From Flaccisagitta enflata (taxonomy: Eukaryota; Chaetognatha; Sagittoidea; Aphragmophora): a DNA stretch of 64,000 bases. The stretch is taken from NCBI GenBank assembly GCA_965153355.1, contig OZ231126.1, positions 35,154,001 through 35,218,000 on the forward strand. The letters are read 5' to 3'. The notes beneath the pieces are model-generated. The model saw only the letters and a program-made list of their open reading frames with translations, did no database searches and was not told the DNA's origin. The translations under genes were made by a program, and so were the position numbers. Positions within the stretch are counted from its first letter, which is position 1. Every line of letters starts with the position of its first letter. Below, piece by piece: positions 38,735-46,111 of this stretch.

Positions 38735-39064
38735 ATGGCGTGTCGAAAAAAAAAGCATTTAAGATCATTCTTAGATGCTTGTGTCACTGACTCCTTGTTT
38801 ACTAAGGATTTGAAGACCAACGTTTTCGTTTGCATAATTGAAATTGTGAAAAATTGCATGAAATCAAAGCTGAAGCATTGTTTCTCATCAAAAACTTTGA
38901 AATACATTGCCAAAAACATAAAACTTTTGAAATTCTTAAAAAGTAAAAAAATTTCTTTAAAAAAACGAAAAAAGAGATTCTTACGGTGTTCAAAAAAGGA
39001 GCAAAAATTGTTTTACAATCATATTTTGTATGATTTTATAAACAACTGTTTAGAATGTGATTGA
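38735..39064 (+). CDS. Small Lys-rich Polinton protein, unknown function
   Basis: 109 aa, ATG at 38735, stop TGA at 39062-39064 overlapping the next gene's ATG at 39064 (TGATG). The protein is very basic: Lys-rich at the start, and around residues 70-85 a run of Lys/Arg ending in the segment KKRKKRFLRC. Helical, with Cys residues near the N-terminus and at the C-terminus (NCLECD). No enzyme motif is visible. Placement between the packaging ATPase and the 323-aa protein makes it an element gene rather than host. The basic character would suit nucleic-acid binding, but that is inference. I do not recognise the family. Confidence 0.6.
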   Translation: MACRKKKHLRSFLDACVTDSLFTKDLKTNVFVCIIEIVKNCMKSKLKHCFSSKTLKYIAKNIKLLKFLKSKKISLKKRKKRFLRCSKKEQKLFYNHILYDFINNCLECD

Positions 39065-40317
39065 TGGGCGAAAAAAAAATGAGTTCTACTAATCCCACTA
39101 GTTATGTGAAATCTCCTTTTTTGAAGTCGGTTTTAGACGAGGAAGGGACTTCATGCGAGGAAAAGATTGAGAAGATTAAAGGCCTTGTTGAGGGGAAAAA
39201 ATTATCCCTTTTGAAAAGTGGACAAAGTGCAACAGGAAGTAGTCAGACAAACAGCAACAATGCCCCCAATGGAAATGCACCATTGAATTCTAACAATAAT
39301 GGTAATGTGCCATTGGCTCCTAGCAACGAATCTGATGCTGTTTTGAGCGGATTAAGTGGGAATAAAGAGCGTCAACTTGGTGAAACAATTTTGGATGAAA
39401 TAAATCGAAGTAACTTAATTGACTATGACAAAAATACTTTTGAGATCATAGTGCAATCTGAAGTGATAAAGTTCTCAAACATAAAAAATTTGATTTCATT
39501 TTGTGTGACGTCAAACGCAGCGCAAATCCCAATTGGCTGCACAATTTTTATTGAAGCTTTAATGCAAATAAAAGCCTCAATAGCATCTCTGAGGAGTGGG
39601 GACGCTCAAATTATCAAAGAGGATTTATTGAGAGTGCGCGCTTTGCATGAACAAGATAGTAATTCTATGAGGCCATCGTTACCTAATACCGACGGAGGTG
39701 CGGAGGCTGACAGCGGTGGAGGGGAAGCAACAATTGAAAGTGGCGCTGGAAGCGGAGTGGCTGACAGCGGCGTTGGTAGCGAAGGTGTATCCGTTGAATT
39801 ACCAAGAGAGGGTATTGACGCGGAGATAGGAGACGGTAATAGAAGAGGGAGGAAGAGAAAGGTGGCGTCTTCTAGTGAAGAGGAATTGGCACCGGCGAAG
39901 AGACGGTTTAACGTTCCAGAATCGGATTTGTCCAATCTGAGGAGGTATGGTAATGGGAGTATGACACGGGAATGTTAAATGACTGTTTGCCTGATTGTCT
40001 GCCTATATGCTTGCATGTAAGCTTGTTTTTAGGTCATGTGTTTGTATACATGTCTGACTGTTGATTGGTTGCCTTCTAGTAACGGATAAGCGACTTTATA
40101 AGGGGTCTTGTCCGTCCGTCGGTCCATTGGTCCGTCGGCCGGTGCACCGTTCCGTGTGATCGAGTCTGGAAGTATGAAAACGCGCATTTACGCCCCTGCC
40201 CACTTTGTTCCTGTTTTTGTTTTTAGGAGTCCGAGGCTCGTATCAAAAATTGAGGAAGCTTGGTCTACAGGGGTTGTGGATGAACCCGCGAAAGGAAGAA
40301 GGAAAAAGAAAAAATGA
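39064..40317 (+). CDS. Spliced 323-aa Polinton protein, unknown function
   Basis: Exon 1 is 39064-39944, exon 2 is 40227-40317. The intron has GT at 39945 and ends TTTTTGTTTTTAG at 40226; phases match (2 nt + 1 nt). Unspliced, the frame would stop at 39978. Exon 2 ends in a run of basic residues (GRRKKKK) with TGA at 40315-40317 overlapping the integrase ATG at 40314. The N-terminal third is charged, then Asn/Ser-rich (about residues 60-95), followed by a conserved-looking ordered segment near residues 115-190 and an acidic/Gly-rich linker with a basic cluster GRKRKV. It resembles the linker-plus-short-module proteins common in invertebrate Polintons, but I cannot name it. A second in-frame ATG at 39079 is an alternative start. 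Confidence 0.65.
39945..40226 (+). repeat. Intron carrying a GTCC-core repeat (family A related)
   Basis: GT-AG intron of the 323-aa gene. From about 40085 it holds an AAGCGACT end motif, a GTCCGTCC/GGTCCGTC tetranucleotide core and the CGCCCCTGCCCAC box. That box is the same as in copies at 24.6 kb and, inverted, at 59 kb. It lies about 30 bp before the acceptor AG. Confidence 0.75.
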
Positions 40318-41492
40318 GATCAAAAGTACGACAATTATTGGATTCTGGTTTACGTGATAAAAGTTCTCCATTGTTTCTTTCAAAAAACAAAACTGAAATC
40401 AAGAAGTTTTTTGAATCAAGAGGATTTGATATTGATGAAAAGGAAATAGACCAATATTTGCAAGAAGAACGGTCTAATGGCATCCTTATTAGAAATGATT
40501 CTGAACGGAAAAAAAAGGAAATATCTCGGGCGATGGTTTTAGCCCCAAAGTTCTTTTCTTGGGTATTTTCAGATGTTTTACATTTAAGTAAGAGTCGTGA
40601 TTATGGGAAAGATAGTACCAAATACGTGGTACTAATTGTTGACAGTTTGAGTTTATTTTGTTATTTAGCTCCATTAAAATCAACTAAAGCTGATGATTTG
40701 ATTTCTGCATTCAAATCTGTTTTTTTGCGTAGTCCTTATTTACCAGAGCATTGTGAACGTTTGAGTGTTGATATGGGTATTGAGTATCTCGCTAAAAAAT
40801 CGCGTGCTTTTTTTTCTTCTCATGGTATTCGTTTGAATCCCATCCCACCTAAAAGATTGGACCGAAGGTCGTATGGTGCAAATTTTGCAGAGGTCATGAA
40901 TAGGTCTCTGAGATCGTACCTCGAAAAACTTCAATTCAATGATGAAATGGTGAAGTTGACATGGGCAGAAAAATTGTTAGCCATTGAAAATAGAATGAAC
41001 AAAAAGGCAAGAGCTGTTTTTAAAGGGCACAGTAGCGTTGATATGTTATCGCAGTCGCCAAAATATGTACAAATGCTAAAATATGATCGGCGCTTTGTAA
41101 GTAGAAAGTTTTTAAAGGAACACATGAAAAATCCTAAAAATATTGTACTGTTTTCTATTGTGAAAATTCAAAAATACAAGCCTAAAGAAGGTTTGGGGTA
41201 CAAGGAAAGCTATTCATCTTTTTCATCACAGTTTTACATTGTTTTGGAAAGACATGAGCACGATCATATTTTTTTCTTTACCCTTGGATCAGTGTTTTCG
41301 TTACAGCCTGTGTCTGATTCGAAATTCTCCTTTTATGAGTTGAAGGTGTTTAATGAGGTATCTTTGGCCAAAGCTCGTTATCTTAATTGTCTTGCAGAGC
41401 CACTTGAAAAAAAAAACATTGGGGATTATTCATATTTTAAAGTGAAAAATTGTGATAAGGTTTTCTATGCTTCAAAACATGCCTTTGATTAG
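40314..41492 (+). CDS. Polinton integrase (retroviral-type rve, DDE)
   Basis: 392 aa, uninterrupted, ATG at 40314 inside the previous gene's stop overlap. The enzyme would nick 3' ends and join element DNA to the host chromosome. An N-terminal helical region (residues 1-70) precedes the RNase H-like core. Likely catalytic residues are Asp87 (in FSWVFSDVLH), Asp153 (in LSVDMGIEYL) and Glu193 (in NFAEVMNRSL), a spacing near D-65-D-39-E. The hydrophobic strand with Asp110 (VLIVDSLSLF) fits the core fold. A C-terminal domain of about 140 residues (from 250) with Tyr/Phe-rich strands occupies the chromodomain/SH3 position, but I see no clear chromodomain signature. Length is usual for the family. 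All active-site positions are intact. Confidence 0.87.
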   Translation: MRSKVRQLLDSGLRDKSSPLFLSKNKTEIKKFFESRGFDIDEKEIDQYLQEERSNGILIRNDSERKKKEISRAMVLAPKFFSWVFSDVLHLSKSRDYGKDSTKYVVLIVDSLSLFCYLAPLKSTKADDLISAFKSVFLRSPYLPEHCERLSVDMGIEYLAKKSRAFFSSHGIRLNPIPPKRLDRRSYGANFAEVMNRSLRSYLEKLQFNDEMVKLTWAEKLLAIENRMNKKARAVFKGHSSVDMLSQSPKYVQMLKYDRRFVSRKFLKEHMKNPKNIVLFSIVKIQKYKPKEGLGYKESYSSFSSQFYIVLERHEHDHIFFFTLGSVFSLQPVSDSKFSFYELKVFNEVSLAKARYLNCLAEPLEKKNIGDYSYFKVKNCDKVFYASKHAFD

Positions 41493-41519
41493 TACGGTTT
41501 AATTGTGTACAGATTACAA

Positions 41520-41889
41520 TGAATGCTACTACAGGGAATTGGTCTGTTGGGCCTGTATGGGATGAGCCAACACTACTCTAAGTAGCTGGGTTACCACTGT
41601 GAATGGAGAAAGTAATCGATCAACGACATATGATTGGACGACTGTGGCACCTGAGATTGAATTGGAACTGAAATGGATTGAACCTTTGGCGATAGTGATG
41701 GATGGTTTTTTCGTGATGTTGGCCTTGCTGATGGTAGCTGTCTTCATTTTTGCGAAGTTGGCTGCATCTGCCCGACTGAGATGGGGTAGAAGATTTGAAG
41801 TTGATATGCGCATTGGAACTGTGCGAATGGCAGGAGGGCGGCCTGTGGAAATAAATGAAAGAAACGTTGCCCTGAGGAATATGGTTTGA
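41520..41889 (+). pseudogene. Single-pass membrane protein of the Polinton, frame broken
   Basis: An ATG at 41520 opens a 20-codon frame ending in TAA at 41580-41582. A second frame, shifted by one base, is open from about 41566 to TGA at 41889. Both parts carry N-x-S/T sequons (NAT and NWS in the first; NTT and NRS in the second). This suggests one protein with a short glycosylated N-terminal ectodomain, a transmembrane helix (hydrophobic run around codons for GFFVMLALLMVAVFIFAKLA) and a basic C-terminal tail. The break lies between about 41563 and 41580. It could be a real one-base indel, an assembly error or a programmed shift; no obvious slippery heptamer is present. The next gene starts 12 bp downstream. 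Confidence 0.6.
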
Positions 41890-41901
41890 AGAGAAAGAGA
41901 T

Positions 41902-43029
41902 ATGGAGACCTTGAAAGTGATAAGAGTGACGACAAAAGACAGGGGATGTTATGTGCGTGAGAAGTCTTCATTTCATGTAAATATGAATGGACTAAACTTA
42001 AATGTTAACGAGAAAGAAAAAACATTTGTGAAGATGGAACAATTGGTTATGCCTGAAAAAGTGAAAAAACTGAATTTCATCATGAACTTTGGGTATGATA
42101 CCAAGTTTCTGAAAAGGGAAGATACTCATGAATATGAAATTAAGTATGTGTCTCTGAACGATTTATGCCATCAAGTTAACACTCTTGTTTACAACAATTT
42201 CATAACAAAGACCGGCTGCATAGAGAATGTCAATTCGGGAAGCAACGATGTACCTTTGAATGCCAATGCCACCGAAGAGAATGCGACCATTGAGAATCCA
42301 GTCGATGAGAATGTGAACGAGAATGCAGGCGCGGATTCGGACGGGAATGCAGACGTTGCCGAGGGTACAGTGGTGATAGATGGAAATACAGACGTTGCCG
42401 AGAGTCCAGTGGTGATAACTGGTCCTCCACCTGTAAAAAGAAAAGACAATGGAAATGTAAATAAAGTAGATCCAAATTTTGTAAAATATTCACTACGACA
42501 AAAAATGAGTGCGACAAACTCCGTTGTTCCTGTGGAGAATATGTTTTGTTTAAAGTATGTAGATGGTAGAGTACAGATGAAAATGGCTGCTGGATTCATG
42601 TTTTTTGCTAGTGTTCATTTGTTGTTGGCTTTAGGATTTAGAAGTGAAGTGATGCGCACATTTACCAGTAGCGGGAAAACCGAGGCGGAAGTCATGAAAG
42701 AGAGTGATAATTTGACATTGAAAATTTGTAGTTGTTTCAATATAAGTGATATTGTACATTTTGTTGCCGATGAAGACAGAATATGTCATATTGGATTTAA
42801 GAAACTTATTGAGCCTACATTTTTTGTAGATGGAAATATGCATTCAATTCTTTGCTCATACGATATTGAAAAAAAAGTCGTTTTGTGCAATTTAAAGCGT
42901 TTGAATAATGTGTCATTTCGCGAAGTGCAGTTTTGCTTGTATAATAATTTGTTTGAGCCTTATGAATTGGGTGTTTGTGTGAAAAAATGTCCTATTTCAT
43001 TCAATTTGGTTATTTGTAAAAAATTGTAG
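41902..43029 (+). CDS. Probable Polinton minor capsid (penton-like) protein
   Basis: 375 aa, ATG at 41902. The N-terminal 105 residues alternate short hydrophobic strands and turns. A hydrophilic Asn/Glu/Asp-rich linker follows at about 111-188, ending in a Pro-rich, basic patch (PPPVKRK). The rest, 190-375, again looks all-beta. The final segment, with a strand pair around REVQFCLYNN and a terminal strand PISFNLVICK, resembles the C-terminal strands of single-jelly-roll pentons. Size and position, between integrase and major capsid in an otherwise full set, support the call; sequence similarity itself is weak. It would occupy capsid vertices. No catalytic motif is seen. A related structural protein is the main alternative. 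Confidence 0.5.
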   Translation: METLKVIRVTTKDRGCYVREKSSFHVNMNGLNLNVNEKEKTFVKMEQLVMPEKVKKLNFIMNFGYDTKFLKREDTHEYEIKYVSLNDLCHQVNTLVYNNFITKTGCIENVNSGSNDVPLNANATEENATIENPVDENVNENAGADSDGNADVAEGTVVIDGNTDVAESPVVITGPPPVKRKDNGNVNKVDPNFVKYSLRQKMSATNSVVPVENMFCLKYVDGRVQMKMAAGFMFFASVHLLLALGFRSEVMRTFTSSGKTEAEVMKESDNLTLKICSCFNISDIVHFVADEDRICHIGFKKLIEPTFFVDGNMHSILCSYDIEKKVVLCNLKRLNNVSFREVQFCLYNNLFEPYELGVCVKKCPISFNLVICKKL

Positions 43030-43036
43030 GGTTAAA

Positions 43037-43135
43037 ATGAGTATTACGGGTACTGCGCTGGAAGTAATTAAGAAGAGAATGCGTGGTGAGGAACGGGAAG
43101 AAATATCTACAAGTGTGGAAAATAAAACGGCGTGA
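43037..43135 (+). CDS. Short 32-aa ORF, possible N-terminus of the next protein
   Basis: ATG at 43037, only 7 bp after the penton-like stop. The 32 codons are rich in Arg/Glu (for example KKRMRGEEREE) and end in TGA at 43133-43135. The Lys-rich frame that follows is offset by one base and overlaps this stop, so these may be two parts of one protein split by an indel. Alternatively this is a separate micro-ORF. Confidence 0.35.
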   Translation: MSITGTALEVIKKRMRGEEREEISTSVENKTA

Positions 43136-43521
43136 AAACATATAATGAAGACGTTAAAAACATGAAGAAGGGAAAGAAAAGATCCGCCAAAGGGAAACCC
43201 AAAAAGAAAGATGAAAAAAAAGATGATAAAAGTGGAAAAAAAACAACCGAAAAAAAACAGAAAGTGGAAAGAAAGAAGACAGGAAGAAGAGGCGAGAAAA
43301 AGGACAAGAAGTCTGACAAGAAAAAGGGGAAAGAAAGGGAGAAAAGAAAAAAGTCACCAAAACCAAAGACTGAAAAAAAAAGAAAGAGACGGGATAGTGA
43401 CTCTAGTAGCTCCTCTAGTAGTTCCTCAAGTTCAAGCTCAAATATAAGTTTGAGTTCATATTCTAGTTTGAGTTCAAGTGGATCATCAATGTTGGAAGAT
43501 ACTGAAACAAAGGAATCATGA
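43132..43521 (+). CDS. Lys-rich/Ser-rich basic protein (core-like)
   Basis: 129 codons, with GTG at 43132 as first usable codon and an internal ATG at 43162. Residues 10-88 are dominated by Lys, Arg, Glu and Gly; residues 88-120 are a Ser tract with acidic residues at the end. Such composition suits a DNA-condensing core protein or a disordered nuclear protein, but no fold can be recognised. Lack of a good ATG and the one-base-overlapping upstream ORF suggest either a frameshift or that translation begins in the 43037 ORF. Confidence 0.45.
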   Translation: MKTYNEDVKNMKKGKKRSAKGKPKKKDEKKDDKSGKKTTEKKQKVERKKTGRRGEKKDKKSDKKKGKEREKRKKSPKPKTEKKRKRRDSDSSSSSSSSSSSSSNISLSSYSSLSSSGSSMLEDTETKES

Positions 43522-43629
43522 CACTCTGTGAATGATGACACTCTGTTTATATTTGTATATGAATGTACATATTTGTATATGAATGCATGAAACTGTAAAT
43601 TACTTGGTTATTAGGTGTAGAAAGTAACT

Positions 43630-44505
43630 ATGGGTAGAGAGCACAATCATGCCCCGATATGTAGTCGGTCTACACCTCTATGCCGTCTTATGGAACTTTA
43701 TGCTGAGGGATATATGTTGAATGAAGAGGATGGACATGAATTAGTAAGACAGTTGTTTCAGCGTGTAAATGGTTTTAAAGAAGAGGAAATAAAAAGATAC
43801 AATTTGAATTCTCGAAAGCGTCAAAGTAACTTAAGATGTTATCATAACATAGAACCAACAGTTCCACCAACGGATTGGAAGGAGTATTTGGTGAAGCAAG
43901 AGAAACTGCGTGAAAAAAGAGAAGAGATGAAGAAAAGAAAACTTGATGACAAAGAATGTGAAGCGGCAAAAAAGAAACAGCGAATGTCGGAATCCACTAA
44001 CGGCAAACCGAACGGCGAAATGAGTGGCGAACGACAAACGACGAACGGTGAACGGGGAGCGACGAACGACGAAAGACAAACGGCGAACGGCGAAAGGGGA
44101 GCGGCGAATGGGGAACGACGAACGGGGAATGGACGGCGATGGGTGGCTGAAGAAGGGCGATGGGAATGGGCGTCGAATGACGAGGATGAGACGTCAAATG
44201 TCGATGGAGGAAGGATGAATGACAAAGAAACAAGGAACAAAATGAATGACTAAAACAATGAAAATGTCCAGGATGGAGTTAAGTGGGAAAGCATATCTCT
44301 TGACGATCTCGATAAAGTGTTGGCATCATTAGATAAAAACGTTTATGCATCACAAGAAGATTGGGACAAAAGTGTAAGAGACTGGGAGAAAATGATAAAT
44401 GGCGCTGCGAAATGCCTGCCAAAAAAAGATCAAAAGAAAAAGACAAATGAACAGAAAGGAAAAGAAGGAAATAATGACGATGGCGATATCATTGTAATTG
44501 ATTGA
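43630..44505 (+). CDS. Charged Polinton protein with an in-frame TAA
   Basis: ATG at 43630. The frame is open to TAA at 44251-44253 (207 aa), then continues open in the same frame for 83 more codons to TGA at 44503-44505. The N-terminal 75 residues look folded (Cys, Trp, aromatic residues). Residues 85-120 form a Lys/Glu-rich coiled-coil candidate. Residues about 125-170 are a repeat of NGER-like and TANGER-like units. The post-stop part contains a well-formed acidic helix region (LDDLDKVLASLD, WDKSVRDWEKM) and a Lys-rich tail. The coding character on both sides implies one 291-codon gene interrupted by a nonsense codon or read through. Function unknown. Confidence 0.55.
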
Positions 44506-44613
44506 TTTAGTTTGGCATTGTATACAGCGTGTTATAATGAATTGAAATATCATATTTGTGCAGGTAACTTTGACAAAATTGAACCTTGAACACTGAACAT
44601 TAAACATTGAACT

Positions 44614-45159
44614 ATGTCATGCCCGGGCATTGATATGAGGCCACAACCAGTGCCTATTTTGCAATGTAGGCGCTGTCAATGTTATGATGGATGCGATTTG
44701 GTTAAAGTCAGCGTTGTGACGAAGAATCTTCAAAAGTACAACGACCAATGCGAGTTGGTTACCTTGGAGGAACTGTTGAATGGGAAGATGCCAAGATGCT
44801 ATTTCGATGAGAAACCGGAGGAGCCATCGCCATCGCCAAAGCCATCGCCATCGCCAAGGCCGGTGACAAGGGGAATGAAACGAAGAAATGAGGGCGAGGA
44901 CGCGGTGCCCGTGGACCGAAGAACGGAAGAGCGAAACGCGAGTATGAAGAACAATGCGAAGGCGGTACGCGTTTGCGTTGGACCCGAGGATGGCGTTGTC
45001 ATGGAGATATCGTTATTCAAGCAGTCCTGCGTTGGGAGATGTGAGAAAGAACATTGTGGATTTTGTTATGCAATGAAAAAGCCTAGTGAAAGTATGAAGG
45101 CTGTGCGTAGAAAGAAGAAACAAATGTTGCGAAAGCGAGTTGTGAACCACTACTATTGA
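44614..45159 (+). CDS. Cysteine-rich Polinton protein, unknown
   Basis: 181 aa, ATG at 44614, stop 45157-45159. The N-terminus has a Cys cluster CRRCQCYDGC (about residues 18-27) with further Cys near 46 and 62. A Pro/Ser repeat linker (SPSPKPSPSP) and a basic/acidic middle follow. The C-terminus has a second cluster CVGRCEKEHCGFCY (about residues 139-152) followed by a Lys/Arg-rich tail. The paired clusters look like metal-binding knuckles, so a zinc-binding nucleic-acid or regulatory protein is likely, but this is inference. I know no named family that fits. Confidence 0.5.
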   Translation: MSCPGIDMRPQPVPILQCRRCQCYDGCDLVKVSVVTKNLQKYNDQCELVTLEELLNGKMPRCYFDEKPEEPSPSPKPSPSPRPVTRGMKRRNEGEDAVPVDRRTEERNASMKNNAKAVRVCVGPEDGVVMEISLFKQSCVGRCEKEHCGFCYAMKKPSESMKAVRRKKKQMLRKRVVNHYY

Positions 45160-45245
45160 GACATAAGATGTTAAGATGTTAAGATGATTAAGGAAAGATT
45201 TACATGTGAATGAAATAAATTTGATGTGTTGTATATTTGTCTCAG

Positions 45246-45800
45246 ATTGATATTGAAAATTGTGGTTTGGAACTGGAAACGTTGACATTTGCAGTGAAAA
45301 AAATGGATGAATCGAGAAGCGATGAAGAGTTTAACGATGGCATGGATTGTGGAAAAGTGATGGAGGGGAGAGATGTTGATCAGGAGATTGTGGCTAGTGG
45401 GGGAGGAGAGGGGGCTGAAGCAAGTGGGTGCGATGTTGAAAGTGAAACTGACAGCGATGAAGGGATGCCAGTTTCTCTGGAACAGCGTTTGGATGCGATC
45501 GACGCGAAACTTGGCGATTTGTGCATGGGGATGTCGTTGTTTAGCGAAAGACTTGGCGAACTAGTTGCATTGAGCAACAACCAAGCTGAAAGGAATTATG
45601 GAAAACGGGACACGGTGACGTCATTGATGTTTGAAACGTACGTGGATGAGGCCATTTCAAACGGGCATTCGTTTGGTGTCAGCCGGTGTTTCATTCAGGA
45701 ATTCATCACCAAAACATTCTCGCTGCCTTGCAACAAATATCTTCAGAGGAGAATTGGGGCAACGCTGGCAAAAAAGTTTCTGAAGGAGCTTACAAGTTGA
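45246..45800 (+). CDS. Acidic protein with C-terminal helical domain, unknown
   Basis: Open frame to TGA at 45798-45800. A strong 3' splice site (TATATTTGTCTCAG) ends at 45245, so this may be an internal or last exon; the first in-frame ATG is 45303, giving 165 aa. The N-terminal half is acidic and Gly-rich. Residues about 75-110 (counted from 45303) form a heptad-like helix (LEQRLDAIDAKLGDL). The last 55 residues are a compact helical domain with conserved-looking Phe, Cys, Arg and Lys. No exon with a matching donor was identified upstream. Function unknown. Confidence 0.45.
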   Translation: MDIENCGLELETLTFAVKKMDESRSDEEFNDGMDCGKVMEGRDVDQEIVASGGGEGAEASGCDVESETDSDEGMPVSLEQRLDAIDAKLGDLCMGMSLFSERLGELVALSNNQAERNYGKRDTVTSLMFETYVDEAISNGHSFGVSRCFIQEFITKTFSLPCNKYLQRRIGATLAKKFLKELTS

Positions 45801-46111
45801 GAACAACCTGTATTCCTTCTACAAGGAACAGAGCAAAAAAATCTGATTCATAGTGCTTTATGGGCATGTGTTTAAGTGCCCAAGTGCCCAAGTGCCCAAG
45901 TGCTAAAGAGCCCAAGTTTAAAAGTGCCCAAGTGGCCAAATGTTAAAATTTTGAAGTGCCCAAATGCCAAAGTGTTTAAATGCCTATATGTTTTTTAAAT
46001 GCCTTCATGTTTTTGAAATTCTAAAGAGATAAAGAAAGTAATTTTGCATGTGTTTTGATGTTATTTTTTTTAATTTTAAGTGCTGCTGTGACAAAGAAAA
46101 AAAAACTGAAA

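Noticed and set aside
40108-40317. Stand-alone 69-aa frame before the integrase
   Set aside because: Its first half is a repeat-derived intron; only 40227-40317 is coding, as exon 2 of the spliced 323-aa gene.
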